Shown one piece after another: positions 1 through 13,700 of a stretch of 64,000 nt of DNA. The stretch is from Telopea speciosissima. Taxonomy: Eukaryota; Streptophyta; Magnoliopsida; Proteales; Proteaceae. Both the position numbers and the translations under genes were made by a program. Within the stretch, counting starts at the first letter, position 1. Every line of letters starts with the position of its first letter. The notes beneath the pieces are model-generated. The model was not told the origin of the DNA, made no database searches, and worked only from the letters and a program-made list of their open reading frames with translations. The stretch is from positions 61,498,593 through 61,562,592 of the forward strand of contig NC_057923.1 of NCBI RefSeq assembly GCF_018873765.1, given 5' to 3'.

Positions 1-340
1 CCTTTAAGCATAATTGAACAGTGAAAAGCTTCTCTACCTGGCAGGACATCAGTATACTTTTATCCCAAAGAAGAAATGTATCATAGCAGGTCGGGTTCTA
101 TTATAATCATGATATTGGATTTTTATCAAGCCCTGACAGTATGGTTAACTGATCTTACCTTCCACTTCATGGTAATCAAATATTTGTTGTAATCTTAGTT
201 TTTAGGACTCAGTCATAGTCGAAGTTTACTGTATTATCTTTTATTCCCTTACCTAGAGACCTTAACTTATTTGAGAATATGATTGTTGTTTACATTCAAT
301 ATATTATCATGATTATGTAATGTTTTATTCTTTATCACAG

Positions 341-529
341 GCTGATAGTTTTGCAGCAGTAGAAAGGGTAGGATTTGCTGCTGATCATCGAGGACTGTTA
401 CGTGATAAAGAAGTATTTCGGCAAATTCAGAAGTGGTTGGATGTAACCGAAAAATTGGTCAATAGTGCAAAGACTTCCAGGGTAATGGATGAATTTTCAA
501 ACGTAGGTGCTTGTTTACAGAGACAGTGA
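341..529 (+). CDS. LCAT3/LCAT4-like phospholipase A1, last coding exon (partial gene)
   Basis: The exon starts after a pyrimidine-rich tttatcacag acceptor and reads in frame to a TGA at 527-529. The 62 codons contain a segment ADSFAAVERVG followed by DHRGLLRDKEVFRQIQKWL. From family knowledge this is the C-terminal end of plant lecithin:cholesterol acyltransferase-like proteins 3/4, cytosolic or membrane-associated phospholipases A1 of the alpha/beta-hydrolase fold. The His of the DHRGLL segment sits where the acid/base His of the Ser-Asp-His triad is expected; that assignment is inferred. The rest of the gene lies left of the window, and bases 1-340 look like its last intron. The tail after the domain (TEKLVNSAKTSR...) is variable in the family. 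The nearby ATG at 320 is intronic and not a start. Confidence 0.75.
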   Translation, partial: ADSFAAVERVGFAADHRGLLRDKEVFRQIQKWLDVTEKLVNSAKTSRVMDEFSNVGACLQRQ

Positions 530-3486
530 TATACATCACCTCATTCAAAAAAGGTTGGGAGTCGACAAGATTTCACACCGAAGACTTCCATATTTTGAGT
601 TTTCAAATGAAACAGTAGTTTCAGTTGATACAGTAAATGTTACCATCGTCCAAAGGCTTCCAGAGTAAGGCTGAATAGCCAAAGTGCCACCCATACTTTG
701 GAGGTCATTGGGTCTAGTTAGATTAGTCAGGGTCATTATCTGATTCATATAATGTATACACGTTAAAAGCTCCAATCAAATCCACTCTTTACCCAGAGAA
801 TTAGTTACTTCATGCTGTATATTCTCTCTGCTTCTAAGTTTTGGTGGAAGTTCATCATCAATTACTTCAAGAGGTTGCAGTATTAGCAGACACGGTTCAC
901 ATAAATAAGGGGCCTGAATGTAAGTAATACCTCCTCTACTTGAATGGAATGGGATTCAGCATGTCGATGTGGTTTTTCATGCTCATTACAGAAGAGTGTT
1001 ATATCTATATGGGCTGGTTAGGCTCAAAGGGTCACTCTGATGAAAACACTGAACTTTCAACGGGCGTGGTTGACTAATTTAGGTCCATTCTGGTGAAAAT
1101 AAATGGGAGCCTTAAAACCTTTGAGGCTGTTAGGCCTTGTTTTTGTGTTTAAACACCTCTGGTGTTTGTTAGGTTTCTACTTGGCTAACCATCAATGCTT
1201 ATTATAAATTGTGCAGGTCACATGAAGATGCAATGACCATTTGCGGGTAGACTTGGTGATGCAATAATAAAATTTTCAACAATTGTTTGGAGTCATTTTT
1301 CAGGAACAAGGTCGAAGGAAAATATTCTGCTTAAGGTTTCCCAGTTTCAGATGCTTTACCAAATTCCCTCTAAGCTTATGAGGTAATCAGGTTCAGTCCA
1401 AGTCGATCAACCGGTTGACTAAGTCGGTATCAAATCTTTAACCAGAACATTAATTCAAGTAGGCTCAATTATTATAATTAAATGGAGTTAGCTTTTTTTT
1501 GTTTTTGAGGGTGAGGGTGAGGGTGAGGGTGGGGGTGGGGGTGGGGGGGGAGGAGGAGGAGGAGGGAGTTGCTAGCTATCTAGTTTCATTCCTTTTTATT
1601 TAAGTTCCATAAGTTCTCTATTTAAAGCAATATAAAGAATGGAGGCTTTAGCGTCTGGAACTTTCCTTTCCACTTTTCGCTGGTTTTCTATTTTCTCTTT
1701 GGTGATTGCCAGCTCTATCATGATGGCTTTCTTCTTCTTCGCTTGTTAATATGGGATTTCTTAGCTTTGCTTCTTCTTTATTACTAATCTACTATCTTTA
1801 TTTTTGTCATTTTTCTGGGAAAGGTTTGGAGGTAGTGCGTGGGTTTCTTTTTTCATTGGGTAGTGGTGATTTGCTATGTCGTCTGAGAGTTTGGCTGGTG
1901 GATTTCTTTTTTGGTTTGGTGGTTGGGTTTGTGAACCGTCTCGCTAAAACCCGGTACCGAGCCGTAGCATTAATAAATGGGATGGTATTGGGATCTGATT
2001 TTGGTATTAGATAATAAATGGAACGTGATGGTTAGAAGTAGGTACATTGTTATCCTTATGCCACTTGATTACAAATGAAAGAAGAACTGTTTCTCGCTCG
2101 GCGCTTGAGGCACACTATGCTCCGTTTCAACAAATGAGAGTTTTCGGTGGAAATGGTGAACCACGTGAGCTGGTTAGATGCGTGGGTCAGAGAGTTCGTA
2201 GACAAACCCCCTTCTTTCTTTTTAGGGTTATATTACTTATTTTAATGTAGACAAACCGAGATCGATGACGACAATCTCAAGCATCATATAACGCGTCATA
2301 AGCTTGAAAAACATGAAGGAAATAAAAGAAATGGTGGGGTAGAGTGACAAAAGTCACCCTCCTTAAGACTGTAAACGCCTTTTATGGTGGTTGGGTCTTT
2401 GCGAATCAGCCTCCAACATAAAACAGCGTTCCAGTTAAAGCTATCTAGTAATGATGCACTTCAAATACTAGGCTATTAAGGGCACGAAGATTTGCATTCA
2501 ATTGGATATGAACAACAGGGAAACAAAGCCGAGAGAAAAAACAAAAGAAATTTTCTCAAAAATTATTAAAGAAATGAACAAGCCTCTTCTCTTTATATAG
2601 GAGAACAAAAGGCACCCCCAAGGGGTGTCTCCAAAGGATATGCCCATAAAATATGCCTTCCACCATAAGACTTGTTTGTTGACCATTCAAACAGGTCTTC
2701 CAATAGGCACATTCATTGGTCATTTAGGTGTCTATTAGGAAGTGTCAAAACCCTCTAATAAATCTTTTATAAAAAAATAAAAAAATATTTTGAATCAAAT
2801 ATTTTAAAATTCTGACATAGTGAAATACGACTTTCAAAAAATAGTCAGTAAACCAGAGAAAAAAAAGGTGTGTTCTTTGGCTATAATACACACACAAGAG
2901 GAGAGAGTGAGACCGATACCGATTCCGTATTAGTGGATTGGTACCAAGGGTAAAAAATATAAAAAAAAATCAAATTTTTTGAAGAAAACATGACCGATTG
3001 AAACCGATACAGCCCGATCCAAATCAATATCGACAGAGACCAATACCAATTACTGAAACCCTAAGTTAAAGACAGAATAAAAATTTAGAATACTCATTTA
3101 AAGTGCCAAGGTACCCCCTTGGACACTCCAAAGTCCTAAAAGTCGGTTAACCTTTTGGGATTGGTGTATGGTTTGTGTGATTACACTTTCATCAAAAAAA
3201 GAAAAAAAAAGATACCCCCTTGGAAACGGATCAGGATCGTCTCCAAGGAGCAGCGAACGCCCAAAGTGTTGTCAGCCGTTGGACTGTATCGCACACTTTC
3301 CTAAGCATGCGCCGAAATGTGTACGGCACAACTCAACCGTTGGATGCCCCCAGGCAGCACACCCTAAATATCTTGGAAACACCTGTCCAAGAGTAGCCAA
3401 AAGAAATATCTCATGAGAGAAGACAAAGAAACTAGCCGTTACCAATGTCTAAAGCATTCTAGATGGCATGCAATGAAAGATCATCG
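530..3486. other. intergenic: 3' flank of the LCAT-like gene, no gene seen
   Basis: The first few hundred bases are probably 3' UTR of the LCAT-like gene. Short ORFs at 1639-1749 (36 codons, very hydrophobic), 1751-2014 and 2047-2250 have no recognisable domain. The block holds a G-rich tract (listed separately) and, at about 2911-3060, a degenerate repeat with accgataccgattccg at one end that resembles the TATCGG-type MITEs found elsewhere in the window. Confidence 0.5.
1509..1567 (+). repeat. G-rich GGGTGA/GGGGGT/GGA microsatellite
   Basis: A run of GGGTGA units passes into GGGGGT, then a G tract, then AGG triplets. At least four runs of three or more G lie within 40 bases, so the strand could fold as a G-quadruplex. 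It is seen directly and no function is implied. Confidence 0.85.
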
Positions 3487-3640
3487 ACGCCAACGATGTG
3501 TCAAACAATGCTCATCCAATGTCAACAAGACCTAGTTCAACATTAGACAGAATAATATATGTCACGCCAACGATGTGTCAAACAATGCTCATCCAATGTC
3601 AACAAGACCTAGTTCAACATTAGACAGAATAATATATGTC
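3487..3640. repeat. 77-bp tandem duplication
   Basis: Two essentially identical 77-bp copies (3487-3563 and 3564-3640) start acgccaacgatgtgtcaaac and end attagacagaataatatatgtca. The near identity points to a recent duplication. The end of copy 2 forms part of the target site of the SINE-like insert that follows. Confidence 0.9.
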
Positions 3641-3646
3641 AAAGGT

Positions 3647-3827
3647 CCTCAGGAAGCGAGGTCTCGTGATCAAACCTTCGCTGCTGCATAATTTCTTGGG
3701 ACCACCCGCCTGAGGCTCACTAGGGCCCAGAAGCTCCCGATTCGTGCGTAGCGCAGGGGTCATGTACGAGCCCAGGGGGGATTTAATCGACCTAAAGTCG
3801 GATACCCCTCTTGTCTCCAAAAAATAT
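3647..3827 (+). mobile_element. SINE-like retroposon with 15-bp TSD
   Basis: The 181-bp insert is flanked by exact 15-bp direct repeats, atatatgtcaaaggt, at 3632-3646 and 3828-3842. It ends in an A-rich tail (ccaaaaaatatat), which sets the + orientation. Near its 5' end, ggtctcgtgatcaaacc resembles a pol III B box, as expected of a tRNA-derived SINE; no convincing A box is seen, so the 5' end may be truncated. The long TSD with an A tail indicates target-primed (LINE-mobilised) insertion. The family is not identified. Confidence 0.7.
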
Positions 3828-3842
3828 ATATATGTCAAAGGT

Positions 3843-4715
3843 AGTTGATAAACCCCGAGTCAGAATGCATTTTGTCTAGCATCTTCCGATCAAAAGGAAA
3901 TCCGAAAACAGGTTCAGGTCCAAAGCACCAAAAAAACAAAACTAAATATTAAGGCTTCACCTCGCCTCGACCTGACACGGATGGCGCCGCCCCCCCCAAA
4001 AAAAACAAGAGAACATAATGAACCTTCCTTTCAAGGAACCCTACCCTACCCTTGTAATTCTCATTTCAATATATAAACCTCACTTCATTCTTCTCCATTT
4101 CCATTGTGGAACTAACTAAATCCCCCCCCCACACGCACACACAAAAATGCTTTGCTTAAAAGCAATTTCAAAGAGGCCATGGGTTCAAACATTGTGGGAG
4201 ACCAACAACCAAAACCTTTTTCAGAAAAGTAAAAATTTTGAATCTGAGATAACAGGAGCCATAATTCCAATTCAGCTTAGAAAGAGAGTGTATAAAAACT
4301 TCGATTAACTACAAAAAAAAAAATGAATAAACAGATTATTATTATTCAGCAAGTGTATCAATGCTACAAACTTTGCTCGAGTCTACGGAAGAGGAGAAAA
4401 AATTGGGCATCATACACAACACAAACAGCATTCAAAATTACATCTTGAAAGGAAGGACCTAAAATACTCAGACCCACAAAAAAAAAAAGAAAAATAAAAA
4501 AGAAGACCTTTTGAGATGAATGTAACATAACAGTACATACTATCTTCCAATTACTACTACAAATAGCTTTTAAAAGTTACATGTTGAAAGTGCTGAGATG
4601 TAGGAACCAGAACAGACTCATTAGTGGCTATATTGCAACAGGGTGCACAACGTTGAGCCCTACCGCAACCAAAAACTCAATATACTTGTCATGCCCCCTT
4701 TGATTGTGCTCAATC
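3843..4715. other. intergenic and probable 3' UTR of the epsin gene
   Basis: AT-rich sequence with homopolymer runs (C at about 4122-4130, A at several places). The part just left of 4716 is probably the 3' UTR of the minus-strand epsin gene. No coding region is seen. Confidence 0.5.
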
Positions 4716-7700
4716 TCATCGGTAGCCGCCATATGATTGCTGAGGAGCATGACCACCCATGCCCATCATAGGATTGTAACCAGCTGGCATTGTCGAACCA
4801 GGAGGCAATCCAGTAGGAGGACGCATTTGAGTTCCCTGTCCCATCCCCATGTTCATCCCCATCCCCATCCCCATGCCCATGTTCATCCCCATCCCCATCC
4901 CCATGCCCATGGGCTGATTCATTACACCCCCACCATAGCCTCCTCCCATGCCCATGCCTGCACCTGGAGCATTCATGCCCATGCCTCCACCTGGAGCATT
5001 CATGCCCATCCCCATCCCCCCACCACCACCACCACCCCCCATGCCCATCCCCATGCCCATGCCCATGCCAGAACCCATCATGGGGTTCGGAGGAGCCGCT
5101 AGGGCACTCGCTCCAGCACGGCCAATCCCAGAACCAGAACCCATAGCTTTACCCATGGTGATGGTAGATGTTACCGTATTTGCAGCCGGTTTCTCCATTC
5201 TCTTCTCCTTGCGGTTGATGGCATCAAAATCGATTCCAATGTCCGCCAGAGGATTGATTTTGGCTGCATGGGAAGATATTGATAGATTAAAGCTCTAGAT
5301 TTGGTAGATATTAATAAATGTATTAGTAAAACTTTAGCTCAATAATATTTCTTTTAAAAACTAAGTGAAAAGAACTTAAATGCTTCATAATGGAATAGGG
5401 ATTGCTGGCACTTACATCCAGATATATTCAAATTGACCAACCCTCGGCTCAATGTATCCGCCCAAACTGTAGACTTGGGTTCAAATTTGTTCATAGTTGT
5501 CTGCGCTTTAGGAGTTGGTGCTGGAAGAGCTGCTGCCTGTGAAGCAACTTGGACTGTAGGCCCCGCCTGTGGGAGCAAGTTCCCCAGAAAATCACCACTT
5601 GGATGAGCAGATGGTCCAAGAGCTGGCTGTGAGGCCACTGGGGCTGTTGATCCGAACTGTGCATAGAAGTTTCCGTTGTTTGGTTGGGTAGGTGGTCCAG
5701 TTGGAGCTTGAAAAGCTGGCTGTGAGGTCACTTGGGGAGTTGATCCAGACTGTGCAAAGAAGTTTCCACTGCTTGGTTGGGTAGGTGGTCCAGTTGGAGC
5801 TTGAAAAGTTGCTTGTGAGGCCACTGGAGCTGTTGATCCTGACTGTGGGAGGAAATTCCCATAGACATTGCTTCCTGGCTGTGCATGTTGTACAGAAGGT
5901 GACCCTGTAGGAGCTTGAAAAGCTGCGTGTGAGGTTACAGGGACAATAGACCCTGATTGGGGGAAGAAATTCCCATGGACATCACTGCTTGGCAGTGCAG
6001 GTGTTCCAGTTGATCCTGGGAAAGCTGACTGTGAAGCTACAGGGGCAGTCATTCCAGAAGGTGGGAGGATATTCGCTAGAATATCGGTGTCTTGGTTTGC
6101 ACTAGACAACTCCGTGGGCAAGAATTGTTGACTAGTTGAAGAATCCTGAACATTAGATCCACTGGGAGTATATGTAATGCCTGGAAATGTGTCTCCAAAG
6201 TCGAATCCTGAGACTGTTTCTGTCTTTGGACCCAATGGTTGGATAGCTTCAGAACTTTGAGTCATGGTAGACTGGAAGGAAGCAATTGGAGCGTAAGTCT
6301 GCTGCTGGGCTGGTATACTGTTAGGAGTAGGGATAGCCTTGAAAGGAGAATCACCAAAGGGATCTTCAATTGGCTGCATCAGATATTGCACTTTTAGCCG
6401 CACAAAATTAAGCATATCAGGAAACGTCAATAAAAGGAAAAGACAATGAACTAAACTTAGGCCTAGAGACACAATTAAACTTAGGCCTGAAAAGTAAAAA
6501 ATTACATGCTCAGAAATGGAATCCAACCCCACCCCCCCAAACCAAAAAAAAAAAAACTGTGCACGACTGCAATTCATCCTAAATCTAGGTAAAAGAAACA
6601 ATCCTAAAATCAGACGTATGTTTGTTCACTGCAGAAATATCTCATTACAATGTGAGTGACAGCCACCTCCTTTTATTACTTAAACCTTTTAAAGATTAGC
6701 AAATCTGGGGCAGCACACAGGAGGGGTACAACTTGAAGGGGGAAATGGAAGAGAGAGAATTCCCCCAACTTAAAATCATCAATACTACCTGGGTCAATGC
6801 AGTTGATGCTTGTGACAATGCTTCGAATGTGGCTTCAGAACCAGAATTTATGTGTGAACCAGCTCCAAAGTCCGTGGTTGAAGAGGAAGCAGGTACGATA
6901 GCCAATTGATTTGAGGTAAATGACTCAGTGAGACTACCCAGTAAGTCCATTTCTGCATTACTAGCATTAGGCGGTGCTGCACTAGATGGAGCTGCAGCTT
7001 ATCACAGAGAAGGCACAACAAATCAGTTCCCAACAGCTTGAAAGGAATTTTCAAGTGCGATCTAGGACAATACATGTTTTCTTGCATAAAGGAAACAAAT
7101 CACCCAAATGCTGAAAATCATATCCATTGAAGTGTGTTTTGGATTCATTCACTCCAATTATGGTTCATTTTTTTCGTTTCTTGCCAAACGTATACCATGA
7201 AACTGTCAATGTCAAGTGGGTCCCACTCAAGATTTTTCTTCTCCCAAGGTTTCTCTCCAAATTAAACAGCCTGGAGGAGCAACCATATAACAACGCAGTG
7301 TAAGGTTCTTCACTAATCAATGAAGAAAGGGACAAGTGAACTCAACCTCAAAAGAGTCTCCTTTTAACAGTTCAAGCAACGCAAGCCCACAGCCATGCAT
7401 TGAACCCTAAGACATCAGCATACATGTAATGAAAGAGTGAGATAGCGCTTAGAGCAGGACACTATTTTTCAGGCAGCAAACTTACTCTCTCTTTCTAACA
7501 CAGGAGAGCTTAGGGACTCAAGGGCTGTACTTAATCTTCGGGCTAACATAGTAAAGAGAAGGAGAATGGGCAAAATTGTGCCTCAAATGTAAACAGTAAA
7601 CACTAACAAAGCCTTTTTTTACCCTCCCCTTGCCAAAGGCAGACTGCAAAGATACAGACAGTTGCTGATATCAATGTATGTAATGCAAGGCATACAAAAG

Positions 7701-10700
7701 ACAAGGTATTACAACAAAATTATATTGCTCACACCAAATTTTAAGAGATTTTCCGTTTTCCATTCAGATGAAATAATGTAGGGGGCGGAAATGTTATATA
7801 GAGTATAAATTAATGAAATAAATATGCAAAAGCAAACTTAGACTTTATAACCGACTCAAAAAGTGGGGTATGAAGTAAAAAAATGTAGATTTAACCTTAG
7901 CTAGGTCATTTAGTGGCCCTAAATAGTCATCATGTAAAACAGCAAAATCAAACTAAAGAGACACCAAATAGTTTGATTGACCAAGAGGATTTGGACAAAG
8001 ATTCTAACCTTATATTAATGGTCAATATGGTCTCATTACTGTGTCATTCACAATGTTCTTGGTCCTAATGTCATTTTTAAAAAAATATTTAAATAAATTA
8101 TGTCATCCACTAATGGACAATTATGATCAAATGAATGCACTGAAAGGGAAATGAAGTTCCTAACAGAAGATTCATAGCTAAGCTAAGGAACCCAACAGCC
8201 TGCTTATAAAATAGACCACTCAAAGAAATATATATATATATATAACCTTGCTCCTTGGGGATATCAATGATACATTAATCTAGATGGAAATTGCAAGAAA
8301 TAATACACATGCCCACCCATGGTTTTATGTATCGGCCGATACGTATCGGTATCGGTGGTTACCGATATGATACAGGCTGATATGTATCTATTTTTTTTTA
8401 AAAATATTATGTATCGATTGGTATCGCATGGTATCAGCCATATGGCCCGATACGACACAATACCATCGATACATACAGATACATGTCGATATGTCTATTA
8501 AAGCCTTCAGTGAGAGTATCAGTATGTATTGAGCTGTATCGGCAGATACGGCTCAATACGATAAGATACATCTCGATACAGCCATTAAAAGGCCCAAGTT
8601 GGTTTCAGTCTCGGTACAGAACCCAGGAAAATCGGGAAAAAAAGGCCAAGAACTCCCAACCGAGAGTCCTAAAAAGGCCCTTTAACTAAGTTTTTTGCAT
8701 AAATTTGAGTTGGGGTTTTTAATCCACAGTCAAAATTGATTCAAGGGGTGTTAAAACACATAAGTTTGGATCATTGAACAAGCTGAAATTAGAGATTGAA
8801 GGAGATTTCACAGAAAAAGGTAGGTTTCACCAAAAATTAAAAAAAAAAACTCAATTTTTATAACAATTTCAACTTAATGCACTAGTCTCGTTAAACGTTG
8901 TTCTCCATTTTAGTGTTTACACATGATACATATTATATATTGCTTATTGATATTGTTTTTTGCTCCAAGACTGTAGTTCCATGTGTGTCTTGACCATTTT
9001 CATGTGTATCTTTAGCATATCTTGCGTATATCCAATACTATACGTCTCTTAAAATCACCCTTCAGATACGAAACCTGATACCGATACTTAAAACCTTGTG
9101 CCCACCACCACCTCTTCTACCATGTCATGTCACGCACTCACACTACACTACAAGTCTACAGAACTAGCATAATAAAGTGTCATTATATTAAAACATGGCA
9201 CAGTCTAGCATCCTAATTATAGAGCTCATCATACCGGAAACGGAACTGGAAACTGAACCACGCGGGTCAAATTCATCAAAACCATCAACCACCTGGTTTG
9301 CAGATGGTGCTGTAGTGTCAGGCACAGCAGTCACTTGAGTTTGTACTGCACTTTGAGGAGGAGATGATGCTTTAGGAACAGGTGCTGCTTCAGTTTCTCC
9401 ATCCCTTTCATTGTGGAAAATGTCAAAAAAAACCAAAAGGTGATAGCATGCTAAACCTAATGCATATCAATGAACAAAAATCCTTACCTTTCATCATGAA
9501 CAGGAACCCGAGCATCACTCACTACCTCCTCGTAGCTAGGAGGAGCACCAATGTTTTGTTCTGAATACTTTCGCTCAAGTTGCCTATAAAGGGAAGAAAA
9601 AAATCCAATTTCTGATAAGCAGGAAGGACTAACTGTTGATTCACCTAGAAATACTGACAAGATAAAAGCTTGCAACAATTGTAACACAGTTTAAAGGAAA
9701 ACAAGGCTACTCAATGTTCACCTTCCACCCTGAGAATAGTCATCAGCCCTTGCACCACTGCTTCTGCAAAAGGGGGAGGGGGAACTATAGATAAATATTT
9801 CTTCAAGGTTGACAAACTAGTAATATTGAAAGAACAGAGTGTTGCTTCCCAAATATAACTAATAACAGCATTTGGGGAGGTAACATAAAGAAAAACGGAA
9901 CACTGTATTCTGGAAAGTAATGATACAATGCTAATTGAAAGCAAAAGCATACCGAGATGAATAGCGACCATCATCCTCATAGGCACGGTCTCTATCTCCA
10001 TCAGAGCTCCTACTTCTTGAGCCATACTGGTAGTCATCATTGCTTCGACTTCTTCCTCGGTAATCATCATCCCTATAACCATCTTTGCTATGGCGGTCAT
10101 CAGAATCCCTACCGTAACGGTCTTCATCACGGCTGTATGAGTCACCACCTCTACTGTATCTGTCGTCATCCTTGTATCCCCACTCCCTCTCTCTTTCTTT
10201 CCCATAGCCATTACGTTCTTCATCTCTACTTCCATAACGATCGTCATCATATCGATCACCATAGCCTCCTGTACTTGAATATGAACCGGGCTTATACATT
10301 CCACCCGCTGAGGATGTCCCACGAAACCTATACAGTTACATAAACAAAGTCACAAATTTCAATTCCAACAAGGGAAATTCCAGGAAAAGTTTAGCCCTTC
10401 TTTTCTAATTGGAACCTGGATAACCTAAAAGGCCTGTGCATAGAAAGTTCTTTGTCCCTTTCTTTATGGGGCTTAAGAGCATAAGCAAGAAAAACCCGAA
10501 AGTGTTTCTTACATTACCAGAAATCCTTGGATATTCTGCTGATATGACATCAGAAGCATTAAAAAACTAAGGTGTCAAGTATCGGTATCGGGCAGCATAT
10601 CAAAAAACTGATTTAAAAGTTATGTATTGTAGAGATATCAGAGAGACGCTTAAGATATACATTGATAGCATGGATATGATTATGATGCCTGCAAAACAAG

Positions 10701-13700
10701 TGTTTTAAGCATTGTGCACCATAAATAAGCAAAAAAATAATGACATCCAGCCAATGTCAGGTTATCTCTGTCTTCACGGCATTTAATGGTAAGTGCAATA
10801 TCAAACCTAATAATAAATAATAAAAAGCAATAAGAAGATTTGAAAAAGAAAAAACTATTTGTGTATTACCCACTAGCTTAAAGTAACCCTTTAAGGTCCA
10901 AACCAAGCAAGCAATATGTAAGTATAAACATACTATTTGGTATTAAGTAACATAATTATGTATATACACATTAACCATACTACACTCTACGAGTAACATA
11001 TTAAACAAATCTGAAGTAGTAAATAACTATTACTAATAAATACTTTACAACAAATATAATTATATTACTAATAAATACTTTACAACAAATATAATTATAT
11101 GTTATAGATCACAGAACATTCAAGATGATCCAAATCTATGTCAGTTTTTCAGTTTACATGTGATACTTGAAAAAACAAGCAAGAAAAACTAAGACTCAAG
11201 CAAAAAAAAAAAAATCAATTTTTTAACATATTTCAATCAGCAGCTTTGATGTTTGATCTCAACTTTAATGAGCTTTACTTTAAAAAAAATTGTTTGTTTA
11301 ATTAGTCCTGCTATGTTGTTTTTTGAATGTAGATGGGATCCAATTAGGTTTTGACCAAAAAATCAGAGTAGGAAGAAGTTTTCTTTCAAAAACTGGGATT
11401 TTTGGGTTTTAGAAGCCTGTGTATCGAGTGTATCAATGATCAATCCGTATCGCCCTGTAATGGTCTGTATTAGTACCATAATCATATAAGCCCATATTGA
11501 TACCGTATCGGTTCTATACATAAATTTTTTACGTATCGGTTCTCTGTTGTATCAACATAGCAATATCTCAATATGTATCGGCCGTATTGTATAGATATTT
11601 GATACCATGAATATAACTCTCACAAGATTCAATGTGTAAGCCATAGAAGCAAATAAACTTCTTTACAATATATTTTCTCCTAAATATCCTTATTGTGTCA
11701 TCGGTTAACAATATTAAGCTACACGTGAAAAAATGCAGCAACTGATTTAGAAAGCATACTCACTTATCCCTATTAGCAGCAGCTTTCTGTCTAGCTTCCT
11801 CAATCCTTTCCTTATCATTCACTAGTGTGACGAGACTTTGAGATTTCTTTCTGACATTGTTTCCCTGATCCCTCCCACTAGAATCAATATATTGAAAATC
11901 GGCCAGAGTCTGCATGAGAATAACTTGTTATCAGTATTCCAGAAACCTATGTAACAAGAACACCCAGCAACACATCACAAACGCCGACAGTTATAAGAAG
12001 TAAAAGTTGTCAAATGGCATTAAGGAATTCGAAATTACCGATATTTGGTATGCATGCTCCCTGATCTCATCTATGACACGCTCCGACCCATGAGCCACCA
12101 AGTATTCTAGAATGATCAATGACTGAAGATCAAAGCAATAAGTAGTTAGAAGTTCATGTCTTAGAAAATTGGGTAGAGGAAAATAAGGGCAAAGAACATT
12201 GTAGATAGTGACCCCTATACAAATTTCTCTTTGCACCTGTATATGTCATATCCAGGAAAGAATGCAATGATTACAAATAATACCAGAGAAGGCCTTGCAT
12301 GAATAAATGGAGGACTAAAAAATATGTTGGCACAACAACAAATAGCTCAAAAATTGCAGACCTTGTACACATGCCGCCAATTTTTGCCAGTATCATTTAT
12401 TCTCTTCCATATTACCGCCATGATCATCTGGTATTCATGACTGCAGAGATACTATGTAGATTAGCACTTATGGAATGACAGAAGACAGGCAATGCATAAC
12501 AAGGACTGTCAATACAAACTCACTAGTTCCTAGTAGCCTGTGCAATGTCTGCTAGATGTGAACCATGCGGACCCCATGGTTCATTGCTAGTAGCATCAAG
12601 TACCTGCAAAATAACAGGAAATAGGGCTTGTAAGTTTCAAAGAACAGAAACTAACAGACAAACCAATTGAGTTAAGCAAAGCTAAAGATTGAAAGTCAAT
12701 AATGCTGGCTTCCAAGACTCTAGTGTTTGAGAGCTTGAACCATAGGGACCATGTATGGAAAATGGGTGTAAATCCCGTAAGAGCAGAAATCTCCAGCTCC
12801 TCTTGAGGATCTTAGATTTTCTCATTCTCTTTGATTTGAGTCCCTACTTTTGGAAACCAATCAACTGATCATTATTGGTTGGTATAGCAGGCATTGCACT
12901 GTCCCATGGAGATTCTCACACCATCTGAGAGGGTTCCTTCATTTTGCATCGAGATTGAACATTTTGTTCCACTGGATAGTCGATACTTTGTCAGGTGAAA
13001 ACTAAAAAGCAAAGGTGCATCCAGGGCCTCCTTGTGTTGTGGAACCTCCATACTTCAGGGCTGACTTGAGCCCCATTGTTTTCAGTTCTCCATTGCAATG
13101 ATTTTAGGTGATCTGCTAGCCTTCGAAATTAGTCTGTAGCGTTTGTACTTCAATCCTTACACTAATATCTTTAATAAAGGAAATGAATCGAGCAATGTCC
13201 TGTGAGGGTTTATCCTAACATGTGTTTTGAAGCGCTGAAATCAAGTACATACAAATTAGATTGAAAAGACATAAGCTTACCTTCTGTTCTATCCCAGGAA
13301 TTTTGAGTACTTTCTTGTTTACCTCTCTCTTACTGCAAACACGGAGAACAATATCACTTAATGTTGTGGATTCTAGAATATTTGCATGCATTAGAATTAA
13401 TTTCTAATGAAAATTTGAGAAACTCCAATAGTGGATGGAATCAACACCGAAATGAAGGTCATAATATAAGACCTTTTGAAATTTTATATTTCTCCAAGGT
13501 TTCTTTCAAGAAACTACCTTTCTTCTTTTCTTTTCTCTCTTTTGCATGTCTCAGTGTTGTTTTCTCGGTAAAGTTTCTTTCTGTGTCTTTTTTTTTTTTT
13601 TTTTTTTTTGGGGGGGGTTGGGGTGAGGGGAAAGGATCCTCTATGATAAGGTTAAAGCCTTAAATTTAAACACAAAACAGGGTTAACCAATTATAAATTA

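Noticed and set aside
1751..2014. 87-codon hydrophobic ORF
   Set aside because: No family match by eye, no promoter or codon signal; likely chance.
4737..5298. His-, Pro- and Met-rich + strand ORFs
   Set aside because: Shadows of the Met-Gly repeat of the epsin exon on the other strand.
9957..10343. 128-codon His-rich + strand ORF
   Set aside because: Antisense shadow of the RDYS-rich epsin exon (9953-10327).
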